A stretch of DNA of 64,000 bases from Caldibacillus thermoamylovorans (GCF_000751775.1 NZ_CCRF01000010.1:53150-117149), one strand, 5' to 3'. Counted from the first letter of the stretch, positions 8,850-18,049 are shown. A program made the numbers and translations. Notes: generated from the letters alone by a model not told the origin.

Positions 8850-9925
8850 AAAAAAGCTTTCAAATTGGTAGTGCCTTTGTCGGATTAATCGTTGGGGCTG
8901 GATTTGCCTCTGGACAAGAAGTCATGCAATATTTCACAAGTTTTGGTATTTGGGGGACTGTTGGTGGTTTACTTGCCACCCTCCTTTTCATTTTTTTAGG
9001 GTATACATTTGCTCAGCTGGGAACAGATTTACAAGCAACTTCACATAAAAGTGTCATTTATCATATTGGCGGTCGCTATCTTGGTCCTATTCTTGATATT
9101 TTAATTACATTTTTCTTATTTGGTGTAGCCGTTGTTATGTTTGCTGGATCTGGGTCTACCTTTCAGCAAATCTTCGGTATTGATACAAGGGTTGGTAGTA
9201 TGATAATGATTGTCCTCACTATTCTAACGCTATTATTAAATACGACAAAAATTATTAATATTATTGCGATGATAACACCATATTTGTTGACGATTATTTT
9301 TATCATTTTAATCTATTCGATTTTTACTATGGATCTATCATTTCCTGAGGCAGATACAATGGCAAAAGTTCAAGCTTCTGCAGCACCCAACTGGATTCTA
9401 GGTGCCTTTCTCTATGTATCTTATAATTTAGCTGCAGGTGCCGCATTACTCATCGTGATGAGCGGCGGAGTTAAAGACAGAAAAGTTGCTGGGATGGGTG
9501 GTATTCTTGGTGGTGTGATGTTGGGAGGATTAATTATCCTTATCCATATTGGAATGTTTGCGAAAATAGATGTTATAGCGGGAGCAGATATGCCGACATT
9601 GGCACTTGCGGAACAAATTCATCCAGTCGTTGGAATATTAATGGCTATAGCTTTACTAGGCATGATCTATAATACAGCTGTCGGGATGCTCTATTCCTTT
9701 ATTGTACGATTCATTGCACCTGATAGTAAGATGTATAAACCTAGCGTAGTGATTATCGGTTTACTTGGGTATGTTTTAAGTCTAGTTGGTTTTACAACAC
9801 TTGTAGGAAAAGTATATGCAACAATGGGGTATTTAGGATTCGCTTTAATGATTGCAGCAGTGATTGCCTGGTTCAAGAAAAGAAAACCAGAAAAGATAGA
9901 AACAAGGGTAAGTCAAAATTTCTAA
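8846..9925 (+). CDS. YkvI-type membrane transporter
   Basis: This 359-residue protein has about ten hydrophobic segments and the N-terminal signature [20 protein letters not shown], which contains the broken-helix glycine motif of LeuT/APC-fold transporters. It matches the YkvI family of Bacillus, whose substrates are not well established. Being last in the racemase operon, and coupled to it by an ATGA overlap, it probably brings in the amino acid processed by the operon. That is inference from context. GGAGG precedes the start. Confidence 0.82.
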   Translation: MKKSFQIGSAFVGLIVGAGFASGQEVMQYFTSFGIWGTVGGLLATLLFIFLGYTFAQLGTDLQATSHKSVIYHIGGRYLGPILDILITFFLFGVAVVMFAGSGSTFQQIFGIDTRVGSMIMIVLTILTLLLNTTKIINIIAMITPYLLTIIFIILIYSIFTMDLSFPEADTMAKVQASAAPNWILGAFLYVSYNLAAGAALLIVMSGGVKDRKVAGMGGILGGVMLGGLIILIHIGMFAKIDVIAGADMPTLALAEQIHPVVGILMAIALLGMIYNTAVGMLYSFIVRFIAPDSKMYKPSVVIIGLLGYVLSLVGFTTLVGKVYATMGYLGFALMIAAVIAWFKKRKPEKIETRVSQNF

Positions 9926-10067
9926 ATAATTTAAAACTTCATCTAATTGAAAACTAGTTCTAGTGTCCGGATTACCTAAACTTTTATCCCGCCTTAACGG
10001 GCAGTAAGACCCTTAACGAGAAATTTTGAGCGGGGTACTCAGCTGCCTGATTCTGGCGGGTTACTAT

Positions 10068-10099
10068 TTTAGTGGGGAAGGAAAGGAAGCCCCACTAAA
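10068..10099. terminator. hairpin after the racemase operon
   Basis: TTTAGTGGGG and CCCCACTAAA form a perfect 10-base stem with a 12-base loop. There is no clear T run on either strand, so terminator function is uncertain. The right arm overlaps the target site duplicated by the MITE at 10101. Confidence 0.4.
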
Positions 10100-10100
10100 T

Positions 10101-10238
10101 GAGACCACTGAAAAAGTATTTGCTTTTCGTAATTAATGAGCACATTTATCGATATATCGTAAATCAAAAAAGTCAATTGTCTACATATAATAGGTAATTG
10201 GCTTCTACTTTTCTATATACCAATTTTTTCAGTGGACT
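10101..10238. mobile_element. 138-bp MITE-like element with target duplication
   Basis: The ends are inverted repeats (AGACCACTGAAAAAGT on the left, AGTCCACTGAAAAAAT as the complement of the right, 14 of 16 matching). The flanks are CCCACTAAAT (10091-10100) and CCCACTGAAT (10239-10248), a 10-bp duplication with one mismatch. It has no coding capacity. A second copy with the same ends lies at 28459-28572. The transposase that moves it is not in the window. Confidence 0.7.
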
Positions 10239-10340
10239 CCCACTGAATAGCGTTTCACTTAATTAGATTTTAATGATTTTTTTGTATGTAAGTAAATCTA
10301 CTTAAAAATAAAATAATTATCAAATTTTACTACCAATATT

Positions 10341-11234
10341 TTATTTTTCAACTTCATGGCCGCCGAATTCATTTCGTAATGCGGCGACAACTTTACCTGC
10401 GAACGTATCTTCTTCCAACGAACGATAGCGCATCATTAACGCTAGGGTGATAACCGGAGTCGGGACTTGAAGATCAAGGGCTGTTTCCACCGTCCATTTT
10501 CCTTCCCCGGATGAATGCACGATTCCTTTTATTTCGTCTAATTTTGCATCTTTTGAAAAAGCATCTTCTATAAGTTCCATTAACCAGGAACGAACAACCG
10601 ATCCATTATTCCAGTTTTTTGCCACCTTTTCATAATCATAATCAAATTCACTTTTATGCAAAACTTCAAACCCTTCTGCAATAGCTTGCATCATACCGTA
10701 CTCCACACCGTTATGAACCATTTTTAAGAAATGCCCGCTACCGTGTTTGCCACAATATAAGTAGCCATCTTTTACACAAGCATCTTTAAAAATTGTTTCA
10801 ACCGATTGGAAAACTGATTCCTCACCGCCAATCATCATACATGCACCATGTCTTGCACCGGAAATCCCGCCGCTTGTCCCGACATCAAGAAAATGAATGC
10901 CAAGCTTTTTTAATTCTTCAGCCCGGGCAATGGAATCTTTGTATTTGGAATTTCCACCATCAATAATGATATCATTCTCCTTCAATAATCCTTTTAATTC
11001 ATTGATAACATTGGACGTTATTTCACCAGCCGGAACCATTACCCAAACGACTTTTGGGCTGGACAGCAGGGAAACTAGTTCAGAGATCGAGTTTGCCCCC
11101 GTTCCACCATCCTTTTTAAAATTTTCAACTGCTTCTGAATTAATATCATAAGCAATCACATCATGATGATGATCTCTTAAATTTAATGCTAAATTATAAC
11201 CCATTTTTCCTAAACCAACTAAACCAATTTGCAT
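10341..11234 (-). CDS. gnd: 6-phosphogluconate dehydrogenase (decarboxylating), short YqeC-like form
   Basis: This enzyme oxidises and decarboxylates 6-phosphogluconate to ribulose 5-phosphate. It has 297 residues, the short NAD-preferring type rather than the 468-residue form. The Rossmann loop GLVGLGKMG opens the protein. DGGNSKYKDS, the substrate signature DVGTSGGISGARHGACMMIGG and the catalytic KMVHNGVEYGMMQ are all present. It is divergent from an RpiR regulator and near a GntP permease, and it acts directly after gluconokinase. The start at 11234 has a GGAGC-type site upstream. Confidence 0.9.
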   Translation of the reverse strand: MQIGLVGLGKMGYNLALNLRDHHHDVIAYDINSEAVENFKKDGGTGANSISELVSLLSSPKVVWVMVPAGEITSNVINELKGLLKENDIIIDGGNSKYKDSIARAEELKKLGIHFLDVGTSGGISGARHGACMMIGGEESVFQSVETIFKDACVKDGYLYCGKHGSGHFLKMVHNGVEYGMMQAIAEGFEVLHKSEFDYDYEKVAKNWNNGSVVRSWLMELIEDAFSKDAKLDEIKGIVHSSGEGKWTVETALDLQVPTPVITLALMMRYRSLEEDTFAGKVVAALRNEFGGHEVEK

Positions 11235-11361
11235 TTTTTATTGCTCCTTTCAATGTTTGTGAGTAAAAATTTTTGTAAAATATAATCACTATAAGAAATA
11301 TTTTTTCATTAACAAAATGTGTTATACTATAGGCAAAATATCTTATTGCGAGGGATTATCC

Positions 11362-12207
11362 ATGTCAAAAAATTGTTTAGGACAAATCCGCTCCCATTAT
11401 GCACGCTTAAGTGAAAAAGAGAAAAAGATTGCGGATTATATTTTAAATAACCCTGAAAACATTATTCATAGTACAATCAATGATGTTGCCGAAGACTTAA
11501 ATGTTGCCGATGCTACAGTCTTTCGCTTTTGTAAACGAATCGGATTTAAAGGCTTTCAAGCAATGAAAATCACACTTGCTGCTGAAATTATTGAACCGAT
11601 TCAACAAATCCATGAAGAAATTAGTGAATCAGATGATGAAAGAACAGTCATGGAAAAAGTTTTTCAATCAAATATTCATACATTAAAAAGTACGTTAAAC
11701 TTAATTGATGAAACCGCTATTGAGCAGGCTGTAGATTTACTGCTAAATGCCGGTCGGGTTGACTTTTATGGTACAGGCGGGTCAGCCGTCATTGCCATGG
11801 ATGCTTACCATAAGTTTATTCGTACCGGTATCAAGGTATTTACCTTTATGGATTCCCATTTTCAAATTATGTCAGCCTCCCAACTGACAAAACATGATGT
11901 GGCCGTTGTTATTTCACATTCCGGTACAAATAAAGATACGATCAATATTTTAAAAACAGCAAAGAAAAATGGAGCGAAAATCATCGGGATAACCGGTTAC
12001 CCGAAATCGCCGCTTGCCAAAAATTCTGATGTCGTTCTATATACGAGCGCTGAAGAAACGGAATACCGGTCAGAAGCCTTGTCTTCACGGATTGCCCAAT
12101 TGAGTCTAATTGATGCCCTCTACGTCAATGTTATGAAATTAAATAAAGAAAAAGCGAAAAAATCTTTAGACAAAATAAGGGAAGCGATCGTCGTTACAAG
12201 ATTATAA
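11362..12207 (+). CDS. RpiR-family regulator of the gluconate genes
   Basis: This 281-residue regulator has an N-terminal RpiR HTH (LSEKEKKIADYILNNPENI, VADATVFRFCKRIGFKGFQ) and a C-terminal SIS domain (VDFYGTGGSAVIAMDAYHKF, VAVVISHSGTNKDT). The start at 11362 is preferred over an upstream ATG at 11317 because GCGAGGGA lies 6 bases before it, and the upstream ATG sits inside a probable TATACT -10 box (11323-11328). It is divergent from the 6-phosphogluconate dehydrogenase and convergent with gntP, so it probably controls gluconate use with a phosphorylated sugar acid as ligand. The specific effector is inferred. Its last codons are part of a direct repeat. Confidence 0.87.
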   Translation: MSKNCLGQIRSHYARLSEKEKKIADYILNNPENIIHSTINDVAEDLNVADATVFRFCKRIGFKGFQAMKITLAAEIIEPIQQIHEEISESDDERTVMEKVFQSNIHTLKSTLNLIDETAIEQAVDLLLNAGRVDFYGTGGSAVIAMDAYHKFIRTGIKVFTFMDSHFQIMSASQLTKHDVAVVISHSGTNKDTINILKTAKKNGAKIIGITGYPKSPLAKNSDVVLYTSAEETEYRSEALSSRIAQLSLIDALYVNVMKLNKEKAKKSLDKIREAIVVTRL

Positions 12208-12292
12208 CGGATAGAATCAAGTATTGTTAATACCAAAGTTCCTAGCCTCGCCTTATATACGCTGTAACAAAATTATAATGGATAGAAGTTAA
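12192..12292 (+). repeat. direct repeat containing the 3' end of the RpiR gene
   Basis: About 24 bases spanning the final codons and stop (from 12193) recur 71 bases downstream (from 12264), with about three mismatches around ATTATAA and GGATAGAA. The second copy is noncoding. Confidence 0.55.
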
Positions 12293-12338
12293 TTCCGTTT
12301 TTCTTTTACCAGAAAGAAAGCGCAATAGCAATGGACAA

Positions 12339-12361
12339 AATCCCTTCGTTAACAAGGGATT
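12339..12361. terminator. hairpin between convergent rpiR and gntP
   Basis: AATCCCTT and AAGGGATT form a perfect 8-base stem with a 7-base loop between two converging genes. T runs on both sides are short, so it would be a weak bidirectional terminator. Confidence 0.5.
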
Positions 12362-12390
12362 CTATCATTTTCAAGCGGCTGCATACGGAT

Positions 12391-13719
12391 TTAAATAAAT
12401 ATGTCTAAAACGAAAGCACCGATAAAAGCGACAAATGAGAGAATTGTTTCTAGGACTGTCCATGTTTTAAACGCTTCTTTAATCGATAAGCCTAAATATT
12501 CCTTTACCATCCAGAAACCGGCATCATTGACATGAGAGAACATGAGCGATCCGGCACCGGTAACAATAACAAGTAATTCTAAATTAACACCTGTCATATT
12601 AGCGATGATCGGGGAAACAATTCCGGCTGCGGTGGTCAATGCCACGGTAGCTGAACCGGTTGCAATCCGGATTAAACCGGCAATAAGGAAAGCTAACACA
12701 AGCGGTGATAAAGACAGATTTTCTGCCATATTTCCAATGGTCTCACCTACACCGCTATCAATCAAAACTTGTTTAAATCCACCTCCAGCACCAATAATTA
12801 AAATAATTGAGCCAACCGGCAAAATACATTCATCAACAAACTTCTTAATTTGATTACGTCCTATTCCTTGACGAAAACCGAGGAAATAGAAAGCGGCAAA
12901 GCATGAAATTAACAAGGCGATTAATGGACTTCCAATGAACTCAAGAAATTTCACACCGTTTTCAGGCAACTCTATGAACGGGGCAAATGTTCCTAATACC
13001 ATTAAAATGACCGCCATTAAAATGGATAGGAAAGAAATACCGACACCTGGTAATTTTTTTGATTGTGATTCATCCACTTGAATTAAGCCGGATTCACCGG
13101 ATGGGGTCACCCGTGTACTAATAAATTTTGCATATAAAGGTCCACCGATGATACCTGCCGGAATAGCGATGAATAGGGAATATAACAGAACTCTTCCAAG
13201 ATTGGCATCATAAATGCCGATAGCTGCCACTGCACCCGGATGTGGCGGGACAAGCCCATGAACGATGGATAATCCCGCAATGGCCGGCAAACTGATTAAT
13301 AATAGATTTTTCTTTGTTGCTTGTTGAATCGAGATCACTAAAGGGAGCAAAATTAAAATGCCGACTTCAAAAAATACCGGTATCCCAATAATAAATCCTG
13401 AAGCGAACATCGCCCATGGCAATTTCTTTTCCCCAAAGATTTTCACAAAATAATTGGCGATTTGCAATCCGGCTCCTGATTCTGACAACATTTTTCCCAG
13501 AATGGTTCCAAGAGCCAAAATCCCGACTAAATGGCCTAAAACGCCACCAACCCCGGTTTCGTATGCTTTAACAATTTTATCCCAAGACATTCCGGTAAAA
13601 ATGGCTAAAAACAAACTGGCAATAGTCAAACTGATAAATGCATGCCATTTAAACCATGAAACCACTAAAATAACGATAACAATCGATAAAAGCGTAATGA
13701 TTAATATATATGCATCCAT
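12391..13719 (-). CDS. gntP: gluconate:H+ symporter, GntP family
   Basis: This 442-residue integral membrane permease has about twelve hydrophobic segments and typical GntP stretches (SGAGLQIANYF, VHGLVPPHPGAVAA, GIPVFFEVG, IRIATGSATVALTTAAGI, FSHVNDAGFWMVKEYLG). The start at 13719 is chosen because AAAGGCGG sits about 9 bases before this ATG. An upstream in-frame ATG at 13794 adds a non-family extension. A cre-like site at 13749-13762 suggests catabolite repression. It supplies gluconate to the kinase at the window start. Confidence 0.9.
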   Translation of the reverse strand: MDAYILIITLLSIVIVILVVSWFKWHAFISLTIASLFLAIFTGMSWDKIVKAYETGVGGVLGHLVGILALGTILGKMLSESGAGLQIANYFVKIFGEKKLPWAMFASGFIIGIPVFFEVGILILLPLVISIQQATKKNLLLISLPAIAGLSIVHGLVPPHPGAVAAIGIYDANLGRVLLYSLFIAIPAGIIGGPLYAKFISTRVTPSGESGLIQVDESQSKKLPGVGISFLSILMAVILMVLGTFAPFIELPENGVKFLEFIGSPLIALLISCFAAFYFLGFRQGIGRNQIKKFVDECILPVGSIILIIGAGGGFKQVLIDSGVGETIGNMAENLSLSPLVLAFLIAGLIRIATGSATVALTTAAGIVSPIIANMTGVNLELLVIVTGAGSLMFSHVNDAGFWMVKEYLGLSIKEAFKTWTVLETILSFVAFIGAFVLDIFI

Positions 13720-13748
13720 GAATAAGCCGCCTTTCTTGTTGAAAAATG

Positions 13749-13762
13749 TGAAAGCATTTTCA
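13749..13762 (-). promoter_or_regulatory. candidate CcpA cre site upstream of gntP
   Basis: TGAAAGCATTTTCA, a symmetrical 14-mer differing from the cre consensus mainly at the central CG, lies 30 bases upstream of the gntP start. Catabolite repression of gluconate uptake is known in Bacillus. Function here is inferred. Confidence 0.5.
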
Positions 13763-13979
13763 GTACATCCTAAGTATACGAAAAAATATTTCACAAATCA
13801 ATTACTTTTATGAAAAAAATTTTATTAATTATTAATTGGCATGAGTAGAATGGGTTTTTAGATAGGATGCCCGTTTCAGGCTAAATTATGTCTATGAACT
13901 AGTTATTTGGCACAACATATGTATACTATTGTATATAGAAGGGATGGCGAAAATGCGAGTGAAAGGAAAAAAATGAACC

Positions 13980-14220
13980 TTCTCTCATCGCTAATTTTGG
14001 ACGAGGGAGCCCTTTTTTTGACGACGGGATTTGTTCTCGTCACCAATTAGAGGCGGGAAATGCAAATTTTTGGGCGAAGAGCCCCAATCTCGCCACCGTT
14101 TTTAGGCGAAAAATACTCTATTTTGACGATGAGATCCGTTCTCGTCACCATATAGAGGTGAGTAACCTTCTTTTTTGACGACAAACCAGCCTTCATCACC
14201 AATTCGAGGTGAGAGAAAGT
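13980..14220 (+). repeat. diverged array of 52-bp hairpin repeats
   Basis: Left arms GACGA/GGCGA start at 14020, 14073, 14125 and 14177, spaced 53, 52 and 52 bases. Each is followed by a right arm such as TCTCGTC or TCTCGCC and then ACCA. A fifth, decayed right arm (TCTCATCGCT) lies at 13983. The unit, period and orientation match the larger array at 20051. In the second unit both arms changed together (GGCGA with TCGCC instead of GACGA with TCGTC). There is no recognised gene between 13720 and 14369. Confidence 0.7.
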
Positions 14221-14369
14221 AATACTAACGGAATTTGGCAAATCCCCTCCTCCTGACAGCAAGATTTCATATGAACTTGACTGATAGTATCATAAATTTA
14301 TATAATAAGGTCAATCGGTCTAATTGTCTGAAATTTTGGAAATAAATTGCAGAAAATAGGGGGGATTTG

Positions 14370-16025
14370 ATGAAATATGATGTCATTGTCGTCGGGGCAG
14401 GGTTGGCCGGTTTGGTTGCAACCGTAGAAATGGCAGATGCCGGAAAAAAAGTTTTACTACTGGACCAAGAGCCGGAAAATTATTTAGGAGGTCAAGCTTG
14501 GTGGTCGTTTGGCGGATTATTCTTAGTAGATTCTCCGGAGCAAAGGCGGCTGGGGATAAAAGATTCCAGAGAACTGGCTTGGCAAGACTGGCTTGGTACT
14601 GCCGGATTTGATCGGGAAGATGATCAAGATTATTGGGGGAAAAAATGGGCTGAGGCTTACGTCGATTTTGCCGCTGGAGAAAAAAGGTCTTGGCTTCACA
14701 AAATGGGCGTGCGTTTTTTCCCGGTCGTTGGGTGGGCTGAACGTGGTGGACATTTAGCTACCGGTCACGGCAATTCCGTCCCTCGCTTTCATATTGTATG
14801 GGGAACCGGACCGGCGTTGGTTGCCCCTTTTGAGAGAAAAGTTCGGGAATATATGAAATCAGGTTCGGTTCATTATTTTCCTCGTCATCAAGTCGATCAT
14901 CTTTTAAAAGAAAATGGCGCTGTTGTAGGTGTAGCCGGTTCTGTTCTGATTCCGAGCACAACAGAGCGGGGAGAAGACACCGAAAGAGAGATTATTGACT
15001 ATTTTGAATATCGGGCCCAGGTTGTATTAGTAGCTAGTGGAGGAATTGGCGGGAACCATGATTTAGTTCGTAAAAATTGGCCTGAGCGACTGGGATCTCC
15101 GCCTAAACATATGTTATCCGGCGTTCCTGCTCATGTAGACGGAAGAATGCTTGCCATTACGGAAGAAGCGGGGGGACGGATTGTGAACCGGGATCGGATG
15201 TGGCATTACACGGAAGGAATAAAAAACTGGAACCCAATTTGGTCCAACCACGGAATTCGAATTTTACCCGGACCTTCCTCCATTTGGCTTGACGCAAAAG
15301 GTAAGCGTTTTCCTATCCCTAATTTACCGGGATTTGACACGCTCAGCACACTGGAAGCTATTCAAAAAACCGGCTATGATTATTCGTGGTTTATTTTAAC
15401 GGAAAAAATTATTGAAAAAGAGTTCGCACTGTCAGGCTCGGAGCAAAATCCGGATCTTACAGATAAAAGTATCCGGAAAGTACTGGCCAGAGCTTTGCCA
15501 GGTGCCCCCGAACCCGTCCAAGCTTTCATGGATAAAGGAGAAGATTTTATTATTGCCAATAATTTGCAAGACCTTGTAGCCGGGATGAACCGTTTGACTG
15601 GTGAAAATCTATTAAACTACAAGGAAATTGAATATCAAATGAAGGCAAGGGATCGGGAAATGGATAATAAATTTACAAAAGATTTACAGGTAACGGCTAT
15701 CCGGGGACACCGCAATTATTTTGGCGACAAATTGATTCGAGTAGCTCCACCACACAAAATTCTTGACCCGAAAAATGGCCCGCTCATTGCTGTACGGCTT
15801 CATATTTTAAGCAGAAAAACATTAGGCGGCCTGCAAACTGATTTATCTGGAAGGGTTTTAGATTCCTCGGGTCAAGCCATCCCCGGTTTGTATGCAGCAG
15901 GGGAGGTCTCCGGATTTGGCGGCGGTGGTGTCCATGGTTATCGTGCTCTTGAGGGGACTTTTCTTGGTGGCTGTCTTTTCACGGGGCGAACGGCTGGCAG
16001 GGCGATAGCAGCTGAACTAAATTAA
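14370..16025 (+). CDS. FAD-binding dehydrogenase, fumarate reductase/ketosteroid dehydrogenase type
   Basis: This 551-residue flavoprotein opens with the dinucleotide-binding VIVVGAGLAGLVATVEMADAG and ends with the FAD-binding GLYAAGEVSGFGGGGVHGYRALEGTFLGGCLFTGRTAG typical of the fumarate reductase/KstD group. The middle has LVASGGIGGNHDLVRKNWP. It lacks a signal peptide, so it is probably cytoplasmic. Close relatives are annotated only as FAD-binding dehydrogenases, and the substrate is unknown. The ATG at 14370 is chosen over the TTG at 14367 because AGGGGGGA sits just upstream. It stands alone between the 14-kb repeat and a class V aminotransferase. Confidence 0.85.
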   Translation: MKYDVIVVGAGLAGLVATVEMADAGKKVLLLDQEPENYLGGQAWWSFGGLFLVDSPEQRRLGIKDSRELAWQDWLGTAGFDREDDQDYWGKKWAEAYVDFAAGEKRSWLHKMGVRFFPVVGWAERGGHLATGHGNSVPRFHIVWGTGPALVAPFERKVREYMKSGSVHYFPRHQVDHLLKENGAVVGVAGSVLIPSTTERGEDTEREIIDYFEYRAQVVLVASGGIGGNHDLVRKNWPERLGSPPKHMLSGVPAHVDGRMLAITEEAGGRIVNRDRMWHYTEGIKNWNPIWSNHGIRILPGPSSIWLDAKGKRFPIPNLPGFDTLSTLEAIQKTGYDYSWFILTEKIIEKEFALSGSEQNPDLTDKSIRKVLARALPGAPEPVQAFMDKGEDFIIANNLQDLVAGMNRLTGENLLNYKEIEYQMKARDREMDNKFTKDLQVTAIRGHRNYFGDKLIRVAPPHKILDPKNGPLIAVRLHILSRKTLGGLQTDLSGRVLDSSGQAIPGLYAAGEVSGFGGGGVHGYRALEGTFLGGCLFTGRTAGRAIAAELN

Positions 16026-16104
16026 TCATGTAAAGTAATATTCCATCGGCCATCAAACTGTATTCAAGGAGCGGCAACATAGCAGCTGACCAAAGTTAAT
16101 CGTA
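16002..16104 (+). repeat. direct repeat containing the 3' end of the FAD dehydrogenase gene
   Basis: The 23 bases ATAGCAGCTGAAC... from 16005, which include the stop codon, recur from 16079 with 3 mismatches, a 74-base spacing. The downstream copy is noncoding. Confidence 0.6.
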
Positions 16105-16138
16105 ATTGTGCTAAATAACATTTGATAAAAATAACCTG

Positions 16139-16171
16139 ACCCGGTTCTATTTTTCAGCCGGGTTTCTTTTT
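16139..16171 (+). terminator. intrinsic terminator after the FAD dehydrogenase
   Basis: ACCCGG and CCGGGT enclose a 13-base loop and are followed by a T-rich run (TTTCTTTTT). Confidence 0.7.
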
Positions 16172-16403
16172 GAAAAAATTTACTGTAAGGGGTAATTAGC
16201 AAATTATCAATTGGTAAAATTCTAATGCTTTTCGATTATTTTTTTGTTGGTAACCAGAAACATGACGCACAATTTTTTGAAAAAACCAGCTATAAAAATA
16301 CCAGATTTAAAAGGGTTTTCAGCCGTACATATGGAATATATTTAGTAACTGGGACTTTGAATTAAACTGAAATCAGCGAGAAAATGGAATGGGGGAAGTA
16401 ACG
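16172..16403. other. leader region of the aminotransferase gene
   Basis: AT-rich sequence with no open frame of note. I did not recognise a T-box, riboswitch or clear operator in it. Confidence 0.4.
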
Positions 16404-17573
16404 ATGCCGAACAAAGAGATGTTATTAGTACCGGGGCCGACTCCGGTGGTGGATTCAATCTATGAAGCGATGGCGAAAGAAACATGGGGACATACAGATC
16501 CGAGGTTTGCACATATTTTTAAGCGGGCCATTGAATCGACAAAAGAAATGCTAAAAACAGATGGGGATGTTTTTATTGTTGCCGGGTCTGGAACCCTCGC
16601 AATGGAAATGGCACTCGTAAACACAGTGGCGGCCGGGGAAAAATTATTAGTCATTAGTCACGGTTATTTTGGCGACCGGTTTATCAAACTAGGGCAAGCG
16701 TATGGGATTGATATCGATGTGTTACAAAGCGAATGGGGGAAGCAGGTGTCCCCGGAAGCTGTTGAAAAAAAGTTAGCCGGGGCAAATTATAAAGCGGTAA
16801 CCATTACCCATGCTGACACTTCAACAGGAGTAGCTGCGGATCTGGATACACTGCTGCCGATTATCAAAAAGCATGGAGCACTTGTCATATTGGACGGTGT
16901 TTGTGCAACCGGTGCAATGGAGGAGGATATGAGCAAATCCTACGGTGGTCCTGATGACAAAATTGATGTTGTTTTGACCGGTTCGCAAAAAGCAATTGGT
17001 GTGCCACCGGGACTTGCCATTGTTGCCTTTAATCAAAGCGCATTAGCCGCACGTGAAAAACTGGCGAAGGTTCCTGCTTATTATTGTGACATCTATAATT
17101 GGCTACCAATTATGGCGGATCCGACAAAGTATTTTGCCACACCACCAGTGAATATGATTTATGGTTATGCCGAGGGAATCCGTCTTGTTTTGGAAGAAGG
17201 TATGGAAAAGCGGTACGCCCGTCATAAAGCATATGGAAAAGCAGTCCGAGCAGCTTTAACAGCATACGGGATGAAGCCATTAGCCGAGGAAAAAGCGGCT
17301 GCCGCAACATTAAGCTGCATCCTTTATCCGGATGGAATAAAAGATAGCGAGTTCCGCTCCAAACTCGCCAGTAAAGGGGTTGTCGTAGCAGGCGCACTGG
17401 CTTACCTTTCCGGAAAAGCATTCCGTATTGGCCATATGGGTAATACTACGAAAGATATGTTGGAAGAAGCAATCAAGTTAATTGGAGAAACTTTGATTGA
17501 CTTAGGTCATCCTGCAAATATAGAAAAAGCGCTAACATTATTTGCAGAGCATTTTTCAACATCTGTGCGATAA
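16404..17573 (+). CDS. class V aminotransferase (alanine-glyoxylate / serine-pyruvate type)
   Basis: This PLP enzyme of 389 residues has LLVPGPTPV at the N-terminus, the cofactor-contacting AGSGTLAMEMAL, Asp164 in VILDGVCATGA and the Schiff-base Lys196 in LTGSQKAIGVPPG. Family members transfer amino groups from alanine or serine to glyoxylate or pyruvate. The exact substrate is not shown by the sequence. The start at 16404 is chosen because the only ribosome binding site (GGGGGAAG, 16391-16398) lies downstream of the earlier in-frame ATG at 16389. It is monocistronic in appearance. Confidence 0.87.
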   Translation: MPNKEMLLVPGPTPVVDSIYEAMAKETWGHTDPRFAHIFKRAIESTKEMLKTDGDVFIVAGSGTLAMEMALVNTVAAGEKLLVISHGYFGDRFIKLGQAYGIDIDVLQSEWGKQVSPEAVEKKLAGANYKAVTITHADTSTGVAADLDTLLPIIKKHGALVILDGVCATGAMEEDMSKSYGGPDDKIDVVLTGSQKAIGVPPGLAIVAFNQSALAAREKLAKVPAYYCDIYNWLPIMADPTKYFATPPVNMIYGYAEGIRLVLEEGMEKRYARHKAYGKAVRAALTAYGMKPLAEEKAAAATLSCILYPDGIKDSEFRSKLASKGVVVAGALAYLSGKAFRIGHMGNTTKDMLEEAIKLIGETLIDLGHPANIEKALTLFAEHFSTSVR

Positions 17574-17734
17574 GTATTGGTTTAATTTTGCGCTTCCGGT
17601 CAGGAAATCTCCGGCCAGGATATGTCCTGTGATATTGAAGATAAACAGGCATTTTCACAGTTTTCTCTACTTATACACATGAAGTATTTAAAAATAGGGA
17701 AAACTTTTCTTTGATTATGAAAGGAGGAAGTTTC

Positions 17735-17875
17735 ATGACAAAGAAATACAATAAAGGAAGTAAAAATCAAAATTCACCAGAATTACATGGACAAACGCCG
17801 GTTAGTGGAGATAATAGCAAGGGAAATAAACGGAATGTAAAAGAACAAATTGATAAAACGGATGATGAAAATTAA
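17735..17875 (+). CDS. 46-residue hydrophilic protein
   Basis: An excellent AAGGAGG precedes the ATG at 17735. The product (MTKKYNKGSKNQNSPELHGQ, then TPVSGDNSKGNKRNVKEQIDKTDDEN) is Lys/Asn/Gly-rich, lacks hydrophobic segments and is probably disordered. The composition recalls small acid-soluble spore proteins such as SspP (GQxPxSG-like core), but similarity is too weak to name it. A hairpin follows at 17920. Confidence 0.65.
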   Translation: MTKKYNKGSKNQNSPELHGQTPVSGDNSKGNKRNVKEQIDKTDDEN

Positions 17876-17919
17876 ATTATATTTGCTTATTTTTTGCTAA
17901 TAGCAGAAGTAATGCGAAA

Positions 17920-17946
17920 AGCCGACTTTCGAAATAGGAGTCGGCT
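17920..17946 (+). terminator. hairpin after the 46-residue gene
   Basis: AGCCGACT and AGTCGGCT form a perfect 8-base stem with an 11-base loop. No long T run follows, so termination would be weak. Confidence 0.45.
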
Positions 17947-18049
17947 CCCTTAGGTTTCAAATAAGAAAAGTAAAATTTTATAGACACTAAGAATAAAAAT
18001 AACATAACGCCATATTCGTTAGCAGCCTTTTTTTGTATAATAAACTTGA

